Positions 11,036 to 22,089 of a stretch of 64,000 bases of DNA are shown here, piece after piece. Source of the stretch: Dromiciops gliroides (lineage: Eukaryota; Chordata; Mammalia; Microbiotheria; Microbiotheriidae); contig NC_057862.1 in the NCBI RefSeq assembly GCF_019393635.1, positions 417,057,669-417,121,668 of the forward strand. The letters are read 5' to 3'. The first letter of the stretch is position 1. Every line of letters begins with the position of its first letter. The translations under genes were made by a program, and so were the position numbers. The notes under the pieces were generated by a model, which had not been told where the DNA came from, did no database searches, and worked only from the letters and a program-made list of their open reading frames with translations.

Positions 11036-11199
11036 TACATTTAGACCTTTCTGTCAGCAACTTCCTTCGGGTATAGTCCTAGCCATGAAACTTCTAAGGC
11101 AAAGGGTATGAACAACTAAGTGTTTCAGTTATTGCTTGCTTTAAAATCATTATTCATAATAGGCTTGAGCCTACTTGTATCGATGATGTATCTTTTTTA

Positions 11200-11352
11200 A
11201 ACTCACTTTTTTTGGGGGGGGGCAGGCAATGAGGGTTAAGTGACTTGCTCAAGGTCACACAGCTAGTGTCAAGTGTCTGAGCTTGGATTTGAACTCAGGT
11301 CCTCCTGAATCCAGGGCCGGTGCTTTATCCACTGTGCCACCTAGCTGCCCCC
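11200..11352 (-). mobile_element. SINE1/WALLSI-like SINE
   Basis: Minus-strand full-length copy with a T/G-rich tail. Flanks ATGTATCTTTT and ATATATCTTTT suggest the TSD. Confidence 0.88.
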
Positions 11353-11752
11353 AATTATATATCTTTTAATTGTCCAATAATTTGTAGAGATTGTGATATT
11401 CCTTGATTCACACCCAGTTAGCAGCTTTAGGAGATTATTAGTATTAAAAATGTGCTATTGGCAGGGAACAGCTTGGAGTTACTGAAAGCGTTGAACAATT
11501 TCTCAGAAGCTTCCTATTCTTTTTAAAATCTGAGTCCAGTTAATTTATCTACCCACAATGTCTATCCAAGATTTAATATAGTCCTGTGCACTACCTCACT
11601 GGAATGGCCATTCAAGTACCTGCCGTGCTTTGTTCAGCAGACATTATTCATCCACTTGTTTTTCCCTGTGTGGATTACTAGGGCAGTGGTCATGTGTCTC
11701 ACTGAGAAAAGCCTGGGACTTTCCTGAGCTTGACATAATAAACAAAACGTCA

Positions 11753-12070
11753 TCACAATAGGAGCACCTGGAGCTCTTCATCACTGATAGGGTAATCCTT
11801 TCTTGTTTGAATTTCCATGACAGTAATGATCACCTTTGGCAAGTACATTTCTTCTTGTTTTTTGCTTTGCTTAATATTTATAGTAGAAGGATTGTCAAAC
11901 AAAGTAATCTCTGTGGTTATACATCTGTCAAGGAATCTTGAGATCTTAACAGATACATGAAAGGCACATTTCTTCTTAAGGCTGCATTTGTTGAAATGCT
12001 TTTTTGGTAAAAAAAATCCTACAATTTCATCTTGTATTCTCAACATGAGTGGAGATGCGGTCTGCCATAG
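11753..12070 (-). pseudogene. Unassigned minus-strand ORF, possible LINE or retrocopy relic
   Basis: The frame is open from 12070 down to the TGA at 11753, with the first ATG at 12046 (97 codons). Composition is protein-like, with balanced charge, few repeats and an ending DEELQVLLL. Just past the stop, another frame reads YCDDVLFIMSSS-like, which resembles the YxDD box of a reverse transcriptase, so a broken non-LTR element is a real possibility. No splice sites fit cleanly and there is no recognised domain. Confidence 0.3.
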
Positions 12071-12359
12071 TTATGCAAGCCTACCTGTTGCCTTTTCATC
12101 TCTTAATAGTGCATTGTATCCTTTTCTCATAAAGATTTTATAGAAATAAGAAAGCAGGCAGATGGGTTGGGTAGTTTTCTGAGATCTCCTGGGTAATTTT
12201 TTTCTTTATATTGATATTACCTGTGATTTCCTACCCATTCTTTTGAAATATCTTGAAATTGGCCCTGGAATGCCTTTAAAATTGTATTGCCTTTAGCATA
12301 CTTATTTTGTATGTATTTAGTTCAGCCAATTTTTCTTGGTTTCTTTCCCATTCAATAGT

Positions 12360-13090
12360 CATTTATCGATGATCTATCATGAACCCAACACCACACAAGG
12401 GGATAGGGATAAAAAGTCAAAAACAAAACAATCTATGTTTTCCAGAACTTTACTTTCTATAGGGATAAATATCATTTACATATATGAATAAATAGAAAAT
12501 ATATAATAACAAATCAATAATAGCTAGCATTTTATGTCAGGCACTGTGCTAAACACTTTATAAATAGTATAACATTTAATCCTTACAACAATGCTGGGAA
12601 GTAGGTGCTATTATTAGCCCCATTTTACAGATGGGAAAACCAAGGCAAACAGAGGTTTAGTGACTTGCCCAGGGTCATACAGCTAGTAAGTGTATGAGGT
12701 GGGATTTGAACTCAGGTCTTCCTGATTTCAAAGTAAATATAAAATAAATTCAGTGTAGGAGATACTAGCATCAGGAGGAGTTTCAGAAAGGCCTTCTTAT
12801 AGGCAGTGGCATTGGAGCTTTGAAGTGAGCTGGGAATTATAAGATGTGGAGGTGAAGGGAGAGACCAGTACAGGTATGAGGACCAGCTTGTACAAAGGTC
12901 AAGAAATAAGATGAGAACAAGAAGTAACTTGGTTAGAATGTATAGTGTGTGGAATTGGGGGTGAGAAGGAAGAATATATTGTAAGCCTGGAAGGGTGGGC
13001 TTGAGCCAGACTGTGAAGGCTTGCAAACGCCAAGAAGAGAAGTTTGTATTTTGTCCTAGAGGGATGGACTGGAAACTTTTTGAGCAGGTA
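12360..13090 (-). mobile_element. L2 3' region, antisense, with an inserted CORE-SINE
   Basis: GGGATAGGGATAAAAAGTC near 12405 and the block from 12740 (GGCCTTCTTATAGGCAG, GAAGGCTTGCAAACGCC) match antisense L2 3' sequence. A Ther/Mon-like SINE occupies about 12525-12735. Confidence 0.6.
12525..12735 (-). repeat. Ther1/Mon1-like CORE-SINE
   Basis: It has TAGCTAGCATTTTATG, AATCCTTACAACAATGCTGG, CCCATTTTACAGATGGG and CTTGCCCAGGGTCATACAGC in order. Confidence 0.65.
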
Positions 13091-13890
13091 AATGGCCTTT
13101 CACAGAGACCTCTCTCTTCCCCCATTCTCTCCTCATTTCATATTCCCCCTGTGCACATGCCCACTCATCTCCTACTCTGCTCTAGTTTCTGAATAGGTGC
13201 CTCTTCTCCTTACAAAGGTCAGCTCCTCTGGGGGCAGCTAGGTGGTGCAGTGGATAAAGCACTGGCCCTGGATTCAGGAGGACCTGAGTTCAAATTCGGC
13301 CTCAGACACTTGCATGACACTAGCTTTGTGACCCTGGGCAAGTCACTTAACTTTCATTGCCCCGCCAAAAAACAAAAAACAAAGGCCAGCTCCTCAACAT
13401 GTACCCCCTTAATCTTATCTCCTCCTGTCTTCTTCAATAGATGGCCCCCACTATTACCCCCTCTCTCTAATCTTCGGTCTTTTCCCACCTACTACTTACA
13501 AACATGCCCAATTTTCCCCTGTCCTTGAACAATCCTCATTAGGTACTAGCTATTATCCTCTACCTACCTCTTTCCTTCCTCAGGTAAACTGCCTGAACGA
13601 GTCATCTACACTGGGTACCTCCACTTCCTCTCCCTTGCTCTCTTCTAAACCTTTCTCAATCAAGTTTCCTACTTCATCAATTCAAATACAACTGCTCTCT
13701 TCAAAGTTGCTGATGGTCTCTCAATTGCCAAGTCTAATGACCTCAATCTTCATTTTTCTTGACCATTCTTTAGTCTTTCCCACTGTTGACCATATTCTCC
13801 TTCCGGATTTTTTCTCTCCTCTCTGGGACAGCACTGCCCCAGCATTTATAATAGTGTTTAACATATAGTGTCTAATAAATGCTTGACTGA
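13090..13890 (+). mobile_element. L2 fragment, plus strand
   Basis: Pyrimidine-rich L2 sense sequence includes TAGCTATTATCCTCTACCTACC, here in pieces, and the 3' terminus TAATAAATGCTTGACTGA near 13873. A SINE interrupts it. Confidence 0.55.
13229..13379 (+). mobile_element. SINE1/WALLSI-like SINE with TSD
   Basis: Flanked by CAAAGGTCAGCTCCTC (13213-13228) and CAAAGGCCAGCTCCTC (13380-13395), one mismatch. It is inserted in L2. Confidence 0.92.
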
Positions 13891-14088
13891 GTGGCATGGT
13901 CCAATCTGTACTTTAGGGATCTTATTCTAGAAGCCGTGTGGAGGATGGATTGGAGAGGGGAGAGACCTGAGCCTTGATTTTCTTGAGTGCCATTCCCATT
14001 TCCCTCAGGCACTGACATGTTAGAAATCCAAAGGTGGTAGCTCCTTTGTCATTTATAATGAAAATAAAACAATTCTATAGGAATTTTT

Positions 14089-14241
14089 CTTTTCTTTTTT
14101 TTTTTGGTGAGGCAATTGGGGTTAAGTGACTTGCCCAGGGTCACACAGCTAGTAAGCATTAAGTGTCTGAGGCCAGATTTGTACTCAGGCACTCCTGACT
14201 GGAGGGCCGGTGCTCTATCCACTGTGCCACCTAGCTGCCCC
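14089..14241 (-). mobile_element. SINE1/WALLSI-like SINE with TSD
   Basis: Flanked by CTATAGGAATTTTT at 14075-14088 and 14242-14255, identical. Confidence 0.93.
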
Positions 14242-14255
14242 CTATAGGAATTTTT

Positions 14256-15007
14256 AATTACTTGGACCTAAGAAGTTGAAGGAAAGAATGAACCATGTGA
14301 TGTTGGTGCCATCTTCCTCAGCAGATGTGAATGTAATGTGTAATGTTCACCATTGACCTTCAGTAGTTTTGACCAATGATGTTATCTGACTCAGCAACTG
14401 TTTGAATTATGGACACAAGGTAAAGAACATTATTTTAATTGATACTGGGCTGGAGGTTCCCTTCCTGTCCTTAGAACTGAGCATCTCTTTTGGGGTCTGT
14501 AATGAGAGGACAGGAGCCCATTGCTATCCGAGGTCCTGATTTGTAAGTAATATCAGTTCACACATAAATGAGCCTAAATGTAATTTCTTCTGAATGAGGC
14601 TTTAAAATCAGAAAGATCAGTTAGACAGAACCTGCCTTTTGCCTTATTACATTAGTATTGAGTGATAGAACTGATGTCACTGGATGCAGTAAGCCAATCT
14701 AGAAAATAGAGCAGAGGAAATGAATGAGGTAGTAGAGCCTCAGTGCCCCTTGGCTTTTCAGTCATGTTTTTAGATGCCAGAGGAAAGATTGGGCCTGCAT
14801 TCTTTCTTGGAAGATAATCTCAAAATCATAGAATTGGAAGGGACCCCAGACAGAGACAAAACATTTATTCTAAGAATTGGTGTGTTAGGCAATTTACTTT
14901 CAGGAGCAAATTTCATCAGTATAAATCTTAGTAGGAAACCTAGTGTTGGACCACTGTGTTCTTATCCATTGGAAAGTAAAAAGGATGAGATTCCTATATT
15001 CACTGGA
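14256..15007. other. Low-copy sequence, no gene seen
   Basis: A 79-codon frame (14774-15013) has no coding hallmarks and overlaps an ATAGAATTGGAAGGGACC motif typical of old SINEs. Confidence 0.4.
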
Positions 15008-15180
15008 TCATAGATTCAGAGCTACGAGGGATTTTAGGGGACACCTAGTTCAGTCCCCCCCACACCCCTCCCCATTTTACAGATGAGGAAGCTGAAAACC
15101 AGAGATCACACAGCTAATAAGTGACACAAATGGGATTTGAATTGGTTCTCTGGTTCACAATCCAATGCTTTCCCCCCTCT
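15008..15180 (-). repeat. MIR/Mon-type CORE-SINE
   Basis: It holds ATCATAGATTCAGAGCTACG, CCCATTTTACAGATGAGG, GATCACACAGCTAATAAGTG and GGGATTTGAATTGG in the expected order. Confidence 0.6.
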
Positions 15181-15797
15181 ACTCTACATTGTTTACCGGA
15201 GGGACAAGACCTATGATTGTTTCCTTCAAGATAAACATTTTAGCTATCTCCTCTGCCATGCTGTGTGTGCTTCTCCTGTGCTATATCTTCTCATGCTGTG
15301 TATGCATTCTGGTATTGAAGTGTCCATCATCTGCCTCCAGGACCATAGCTAAGGTAGAACCTATTTGAGAAGAGGCTGCAATTTGGAGCAGCTGGACAAA
15401 AAGTACAATGCAGGGAAATTCAGTAAAATTCAACCAATGGTCCCAGTGCTCAGTGCTTGGGATACAAAAATTAATAGGAGCCAAGATCTGTTCTCAAGGA
15501 ACTTAGAAGTGGCATCTAAATTGGATCTTGAAGGAAGGACAAGACATCCTGATGGACATGGGCTAGTGGTAGTGACAGGGACTCTATTTCAGTCATGGGG
15601 GTACAGACATTACAAGCATAAGCAGGGAGACAGGAGAGGGCAAGACATGAATGGAGATGGAGAATAGTATGGTTTTCTTGGGATACAAGTCAGCCAACAA
15701 ACATTTATGTGCCCTTACTATGTGTCCTTGGATGGTGGGCCCTGAGGCACTGTGCTAAGGCATGGGGTTGCAAAGAAAGGTTAAAAAACCCAGCCTC

Positions 15798-15943
15798 GGG
15801 CAGCTAGATGGCGCAGTGGTTAAAGCACCGGCCCTGGATTCAGGAGTACCTGAGTTCAGATCCGGCCTCAGACACTTGACACTTACTAGCTGTGTGACCG
15901 TGGGCAAGTCACTTAACCCCCATTACCTAAAAAACAAACAAAC
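15798..15943 (+). mobile_element. SINE1/WALLSI-like SINE with TSD
   Basis: Flanked by AAACCCAGCCTC at 15786-15797 and 15944-15955. The tail is AAAC-repeat type. Confidence 0.92.
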
Positions 15944-15976
15944 AAACCCAGCCTCTTCTTTCAAGGACTACATTTT

Positions 15977-16120
15977 TTTTTGGGGGGTGAGGCAATTGGG
16001 GTTAAGTGACTTGCCCAGGGTCACACAGCCAGTAAATGTTAAGTGTCTGAGGCCGGTTTTGAACTCAGGTACTCCTGACTCGAGGGCCAGTGCTCTATCC
16101 ACTGCACCATCTAGCTGCCC
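15977..16120 (-). mobile_element. SINE1/WALLSI-like SINE with TSD
   Basis: Flanked by CAAGGACTACATTTT at 15962-15976 and 16121-16135, identical. It lies only about 20 bp from the plus-strand SINE before it, giving an inverted SINE pair. Confidence 0.93.
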
Positions 16121-16747
16121 CAAGGACTACATTTTCTAATGAGAGAGATAATGTGTAAATAATTAGGTGTGCAGAGGTTCTATTCAGAGCAGGTGAGGGT
16201 AAGCTGAAAGGAGAAGGCATTAGCAGCTGGATGACCTGAGGAAGGTTTCCTTCAGAAGGTTGACTTTGAGCTGAGCCTTAAAGGAAGCAGGGAAGCCAGA
16301 AGGCTGGGGTGTGGGGCCAGGCTATTGCAGGCAAGGGGGTGATAGCCAGTGCAAAGGCTACAGAAAAGGGAAATGGAGTCTTGTGTGTGAGTAACAGCAA
16401 GTAACCCATGTAGCTGGATTATAAAGTGTAAAAAGACCGAAAAGGTAGGGAGAGACCCCCTCATAAAGAGCTAAGTGCTAAAACAGAGGGCTTTTTATTT
16501 GATCTGGATGTGATGCTAGAGTCCACTGAACAGGGGAGGGATAGGGTCAGACCTATGCTTTAGAAAAATCACTTTGGCAGATGAGTGGAGAATGGATTGG
16601 AGTGGAGAGAAATGTGGCAGAGAGACCAGTTAGAAGGCAGAAGGTGATAGGAGCCAGAATTATGGTTGTGTATATGTGGAGATAAGGTATAGAAGAGATG
16701 TCGTGAAGACAGAAACAACAAGATTTGATGATAGATTGAATTTATGG

Positions 16748-16886
16748 GCAGCTAGGTGGAGCAGTAGATAGAACACCAACCCTGGATTCAGGAGGACCTG
16801 AGTTCAAATCCAGTCCCAGACACTTAACACTTACTAGCTGTGTGACCCTGGGCAAGTCACTTAACCCCAATTGCCTCAAAAAAAAA
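16748..16886 (+). mobile_element. SINE1/WALLSI-like SINE with TSD
   Basis: Flanked by the 18-bp GATAGATTGAATTTATGG at 16730-16747 and 16887-16904, identical, so relatively young. Confidence 0.94.
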
Positions 16887-17557
16887 GATAGATTGAATTT
16901 ATGGGGTTAGTGAGGGTAAGGAGTTGAGAATGACACAAAGGATGCAAGCCTGGATACTGGGAGAATAGGGTGCTCTTGATAGTAATAGTAAAGTTCAGAA
17001 GAGAGGGGAGAATCTAAGGGAAAAGATGGTAAGTTCTGTTTTGGATACATTGAGTACAGGGTTATCCAGGCTGAGATGTCAAAGAGGCATTTGGTGTGTG
17101 ACTAAGGCTCAGTGGAGAGAATCATCGGCAGAAATCATTAATCAACCTATGGGTGCTGATGAGCTAATAAATTAAGAGAGTAGAAAATGAAAAGAGAAAG
17201 GGCCCAGGAGAGATCCTTAGGGGACACCCGTAGTTAGTGGGCATGATCTGGATGAAGATCCAGCAAAGGAGAGTGAGAAGGAGTAGTGGGAAAGATAGGA
17301 GGAGACAGTAGTGTCCTGAAAAGCTAGAGAGGGGAGAGTGGAGAAAGAGATAGTCATCTCCAGTGTCAAATGCTGCAGAGAGATCAAGGAGTATTAAGAT
17401 TTTTTTTTCTACTACTTGGTTTAGCAATAAAGAGATAAGTGGTGATTTTTGGAGAGGGTAGTTTCAGTTCATTGATGATGGAGGAAGTCAGACTGCAGAG
17501 GATTTAGAAGAGAATGAGAGAAAAGGGAGAAGAGGCACCAATTCTGATGCCTTTCTT

Positions 17558-17705
17558 TTTCTTTTTTTGCAGGGCAATGAGGGTTAAGTGACTTGCCCAG
17601 GGTCACACAGCTAGTAAGTGTCAAGTGTCTGAGGTCAGATTTGAACTCAGGTCCTCCTGAATCCAGGGCCAGTGCTTTATCCACTGTGCCACCTAGCTGC
17701 CCCCT
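17558..17705 (-). mobile_element. SINE1/WALLSI-like SINE with TSD
   Basis: Flanked by TGATGCCTTTCTT at 17545-17557 and 17706-17718. Confidence 0.93.
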
Positions 17706-17922
17706 TGATGCCTTTCTTGAGGCTGGGCACAAAAGGAAAGCTATAGAATGATAATGAGTGAGGATGGTAGCATCAAATGATGATTTTAAGGCTGGGGAGA
17801 AAAGGGCATGTTTGTAGGCAGTAGGGAGTCAGGAGTTAGAGACTGATGATAAGAGAGAGGGATGATAATGGGGGAAATTTGCTTGAGAAGTTGGGAGAAG
17901 ATGGCATCAAGAGTACATATAG

Positions 17923-18082
17923 GGGGCAGCTAGATGGCGAAGTGGATAGAGCACCGGCCCTGGATTCAGAAGTACCTGAGTTCAAATCCGGCCTCAGACA
18001 CTTAACACTTACTAGCTGTGTGACCCTGGGCAAGTCACTTAACCCCAATTGCCCATCAAAAAAAAAAAACCAAAAAAAAAAA
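17923..18082 (+). mobile_element. SINE1/WALLSI-like SINE, first of a tandem pair
   Basis: Left flank AAGAGTACATATAG (17909-17922) recurs at 18083-18096 and, with one change, at 18243-18256. The A tail carries an AACCAAAA interruption. Confidence 0.94.
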
Positions 18083-18096
18083 AAGAGTACATATAG

Positions 18097-18242
18097 AGGG
18101 GCACCTAGGTGGTGCAGTGGATAGAGCACCGGCCCTGGAGTCAGGAGTACCTGAGTTCAAAGCCGGCCTCAGACACAACATTTATTAGCTGTGTGACCCT
18201 GGGCAAGTCGCTTAACCCCAATTGCCTCATTAAAAAAAAAAA
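18097..18242 (+). mobile_element. SINE1/WALLSI-like SINE, second of a tandem pair
   Basis: Same orientation as the previous copy and separated from it only by one TSD copy. Its head reads GGGGCACCTAGG and its CORE lacks part of CACTTAACACTTA, so it is a different subcopy and not a simple duplication. Confidence 0.94.
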
Positions 18243-18900
18243 AAGAGTACATTTAGAAGGGTTTGCTGCCTTGGCAAAAAGGGCCACTTCTTCATCTGAG
18301 ACCAGAGTCAAAGAAAAGACAGTGGAGGAAGATAGTGTAGTAACATGGAGATGAAGAGGAGTACAGAAGAAGGAATTTGGTGAAAGGTCTTGGTTTTTTC
18401 AGTGATGTATACATCCTTTGAGAGGGCTGGAGAGGGGGTTAGGCTTGAGGAGATATAAGATTTGAAACAGGTGCTGTGGAGAGTGGGTTAGTGAATCAAT
18501 TAGAGAGAATTAGAATGTTTATCTAGCTGCAATGAAGTCCCAGTCGACATTAGATAACAAATTTGTAGTGCATCCAATTAGCACAGTTTCTTAATTTCCA
18601 CTGGCTTTTTCCAATAGCAAGTCAATAGGAGAGAAGGAAGCAGTTAGTGGGAGTAATTCAGGGTTGGAGCTTGTCAGCATGTTATTGTCACTAGGACAAG
18701 GGAATAAGAGAATCAAAGATGGCGGAGGAGAGTGTAGAGTTGAGTTTGTGAAGGGGGGTAATGTTAGGTAAGACTGGAAAGAGAGATTAGAACTAGATGG
18801 GTGAAAGGCCTCTGGTGGCAGACAGAGATGCCTTGTTTAGGTTAAGCTATAAGGGAAAGAAAGGCATGCCTCTAGGAAGGCTCAGTGATTGTGTCTGCCC

Positions 18901-19381
18901 ATGAGGAAGGGCTATTACAAAAAGAAGTGAAGAAAAGGTGTCCAGTGGGGAACACATGCAGGAATCCTGGCATTTGTATGGGGAAATGATGCCTTATCAA
19001 GGTGTCATAGCTTTAGTGTTTAAAGAACAGAATAGAAATTTTCCCAGGTAAAGGATACTAGATAGCAGCATATTGAAAGTCAATGAGAGGTGGGCAAACA
19101 GTGGATACTTCTCCTTGGATACTTTGATGGATCTATGATCTCCTCAGGGTGGGCACTCACTCTCATAGAGATGATGGAATCCCATCCAAACATTCTCTCA
19201 TTCCTTCCCTAAACCCTGCATTGGGGGAAGTCTACACAGTTTGTTGCAGAGGCTTTCCTCTAGACGTCTCCTTCAGGGATCTCTCTCTTCCCAGGCTGAA
19301 CTTTTGAGTTGAAAACAAGCACAGTAGAGGTGAAGGGTCATAGGGTCCTGGATCTAAAGCTGGCAAGGTCTTCCAAAGCCA
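18901..19381. other. Low-copy sequence, no gene seen
   Basis: No recognised repeat or splice-compatible frame. Confidence 0.35.
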
Positions 19382-19389
19382 GTTTAGTC

Positions 19390-20170
19390 CAGGGATTCTT
19401 AACCTTTTTTAAGTGATGGATCACTTTTCCTGGAAAAGTCCATGGACCCCTTCTAAGAAGAATTTTAAATGAATAAAACAAAAGGCACAGGATTATAAAG
19501 GAAACCAATTAAATTGAAACAACAGTTATCAAACTCTTTTAAAAGCAAGGCTATGGGGAAATTGAGGGGAAGCCCATCAACTGGGGAATGCTGAACAAGT
19601 TGTGGTATATAAATGTTATGGAATACTATTGTGCTGTAAGAAATGATGAGCAGGCAGATTTCAGAGACACCTGAAAGGACTTACATGAACTGATGTTGAG
19701 TGAGATGAGCAGAACCAGAACATTGTACACAGTATCAAAAACATTGTGTGTTGATCAACTGTGATAGACTTGACTCTTCTCAGCAATACAATGGTCCAAG
19801 ACTCATGATGATGGAAAATGCTCTCCAAATTCAGGAAAAAAAGAACTATAGGATCTAGATGCAGATTGAACTATAATATTTCTACTTTTTTGTTTTTCTC
19901 TTTTGAGGTTTTTCTCTTTTGCTCTGATTCTTCTTTCACAGCATGACTAATGCAGAAATATGTTTAATGTGATTGTACATATATAACCAATATCAGATTG
20001 CTTGCTGTCTTGGGGAGAGGGGTGGGAGGGGGTGGAGGGAGAAAAATTTGAAACTAGAAATCTAATCTATTTACAAATGTTGAAAACTATCTCTACATGT
20101 AACTGGAAAATAATAAAATACTTTTATGATTAAAAAAAGCAAGGCTATGGGTCCCAGGTTAAGACCCTTA
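19390..20170. mobile_element. MER5-like hAT MITE interrupted by L1
   Basis: Left end CAGGGATTCTTAACC and right end GGTTAAGACCCTTA are inverted repeats. Eight-bp flanks GTTTAGTC (19382-19389) and ATCTAGTC (20171-20178) match at 6 of 8 positions, as for an aged hAT TSD. It has no coding capacity. Confidence 0.75.
19558..20134 (+). mobile_element. 5'-truncated L1 3' end with TSD
   Basis: It starts in the last codons of ORF2 (sense of a CPSTGEWLNKLWYINVMEYY-like stretch), then the marsupial L1 3' UTR with GACTCATGATGATGGAAAATG, a G-rich tract near 20010-20040 and AATAAAATAC before the tail. The TSD AAAAGCAAGGCTATGGG is at 19541-19557 and 20135-20151; the site TT|AAAA fits the L1 endonuclease preference. 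Confidence 0.93.
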
Positions 20171-20427
20171 ATCTAGTCCAACCCCCTCAAAAATGAGACT
20201 CTGGGAAAATTTTTGACTTGTAACTTACCTAAGGCTGCACTGGAAGTAAATAGGAACAGGAACTGAGCCCAGGTGCCCTGATTCCAAATTTACCCTGATT
20301 TCTACCTGCCTTTTAAGATGAGGAGACCCTGATTTTTTAAGGGAGTTCACAGGATCAGATAAAGAGCCCTTGGTAAGGCAGGGATTGAGACAAGTGTCTG
20401 CGGGGACAGAGTGTGACCATTTTAGCA

Positions 20428-20560
20428 TAACATGGTAGAAAAAAGCATGGGTTTGGAACTGGAAGACCTGAGTTCTAATCCCATTTTTTCTGTGGACCTC
20501 AGTTAACTCATCTAATCTCTAATGTCTCTTACAACCAGCTCTAAATCTCATTAGGACTAC
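20428..20560 (+). repeat. MIR-type CORE-SINE
   Basis: GGAACTGGAAGACCTGAGTT and a CTCAGTTAACTCATCT tail; diverged. Confidence 0.55.
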
Positions 20561-20584
20561 AGGAGAGAGTGACTGAGTCAGGAC

Positions 20585-20735
20585 TCAGAAGAAAGAAGAG
20601 AGAGAGAAAGAGAGAGAGAGAGACAGCGACAGAGAGACAGAGACAGACAGACAGAGAAAGAGACAGACAGAGACAAAGAGACACCTAGAGACAGAGACAA
20701 AGAGAAGGCAGAAAAGGGACAGAAACAGAGACAGC
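20585..20735. repeat. GA/GACA-rich microsatellite
   Basis: AGAGAGAGAAAGAGAGAGAG followed by degenerate GACAGA units. Confidence 0.9.
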
Positions 20736-20919
20736 CAGGCAGATTTTGGTTTATTGATCTATCTCTTTGAAATGCTGCATCATCTCTCTTGGCTTTTGTT
20801 CTTCACAATACTGCTGGCTGGATGGTTCTAGGGGGTGAGCACAGACCACCTTGGCATGGAAGATACCAGAACAGATGAAAGGAGGTCCTGGCTACAAGGT
20901 CTGTCATGGCCACCACCAT

Positions 20920-21060
20920 GAATGAATGAATGATTTATTACATGTTTACTGTGTTTCCTGCTAGAGATGCATACAGGAAAGTAAGACAGTCTGCTATCAA
21001 GGAACTCCCTTCTAATGGGGGAGACAATGCAGATGGAAGGTGTCAGATGGAAAAGTCCCA
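20920..21060 (-). mobile_element. L2 3' end, antisense
   Basis: TTTATTACATGTTTACTGTG, GAGATGCATACAGGAAAG and TCAAGGAACTCCC match the antisense L2 3' end. Confidence 0.55.
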
Positions 21061-21100
21061 TGTCCTTAGGGTATGGTGGCAAAGCAGATATTAATTCTCT

Positions 21101-21249
21101 CTTTTTTTTTTTTAGTGAGGCAATTGGGGTTAAGTGACTTGCCCAAGGTCACACAGCCAGTAAGTGTTAAGTGTCTGAGGCCGGATTTGAACTCAGGTAC
21201 TCCTGACTCCAGGGCCGGTACTCCATCCACTTCACCACCTAGCTGCCCC
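21101..21249 (-). mobile_element. SINE1/WALLSI-like SINE with TSD
   Basis: Flanked by TTAATTCTCT at 21091-21100 and 21250-21259. Confidence 0.92.
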
Positions 21250-21259
21250 TTAATTCTCT

Positions 21260-21918
21260 TTTAAAAAATGTTATATCCATGGATAAAGTTATATTAGTTT
21301 CTAATGTTGAGTCATTTGACAATACCAGGGACTTTGGTGACAAGAACTTTCTCTTCTGGGTCTTCAACAGATGTTGCTCCTATCAGAGCAGTTTTCAGGT
21401 TTCATTTCCACAGGGGTTGTTTCCCAGGATGAGGACTGTGGGCACTGGACTGAGGAAGCATCACCATTCCCGAGGCTCTTGGGTTCAGGGTCTGTCTTCA
21501 TCGGGGTCTGAGGGGACATGGTGGTGGTATTGGTGACCCGAGCTTTCCAGTACATGTCATTTTCTATCTCTCCCCCAGGGTGCCTTGCTGCTTCGGCTAG
21601 GATGGCTCACTCACCCTGTCAGTGGCATTTGGTAGGAAAAGCTGGCTTCCTCTCCATAGGAATTGCCTCCCCAGATATTGGCTGTTAGGTTTGGTCTGGA
21701 AGCAAGACAAGATGGTCTGGGAGGTGCTTCTACTCTCAGGGCTCATCTGCTTCTCTGCCCGCTGGTAGTCAGCAGTTGTTGCTGGTGGTGATGGGGAAGG
21801 TGGGCCCTTTCTCCACAATGATTTCTCTTCTTATGGATGGCTTAGGGCTGGAAGCAGGCCTGGTAGTTTGGGGAGAACACTTATTCCCAAGGCTTTGGGC
21901 TCAGGCTCCTAGGCCATC
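21260..21918. other. Low-copy sequence, no gene seen
   Basis: Open frames occur on both strands (for example 21364-21555 minus) but lack domains, conserved motifs or splice context. Confidence 0.35.
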
Positions 21919-21932
21919 AAGATCTGAGGAGA

Positions 21933-22075
21933 GGGGCAACTAGGTGGTGCAGTGGATAGAGCACCAGCCCTGGATTCAGGAGGACCTGAGTTCAAATCTG
22001 GCCTTAGACACTTACTAGCTGTGTGACCCTGGGCAAGTCACTTAACCCCAATTGCCTCACCCCCCCCAAAAAAAA
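21933..22075 (+). mobile_element. SINE1/WALLSI-like SINE with TSD
   Basis: Flanked by AAGATCTGAGGAGA at 21919-21932 and 22076-22089. Confidence 0.93.
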
Positions 22076-22089
22076 AAGATCTGAGGAGA

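Larger units (their letters stand above)
15685..18900 (-). mobile_element. Long L2 element, antisense, with RT remnant and five or more SINE insertions
   Basis: The 3' terminus is at the left (ACATTTATGTGCCC near 15700) and the ORF extends rightward. On the minus strand, 17164-17427 still reads ILLDLSAAFDTGDD and, further on, GCPLRISPGPFLFS, which correspond to the L2/CR1 RT motifs LLDLSAAFDTVDH and GVPQGSVLGPLLFS. Frameshifts and SINEs (15798, 15977, 16748, 17558, 17923, 18097) break it. It is the best preserved L2 here and is non-functional. Confidence 0.75.
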
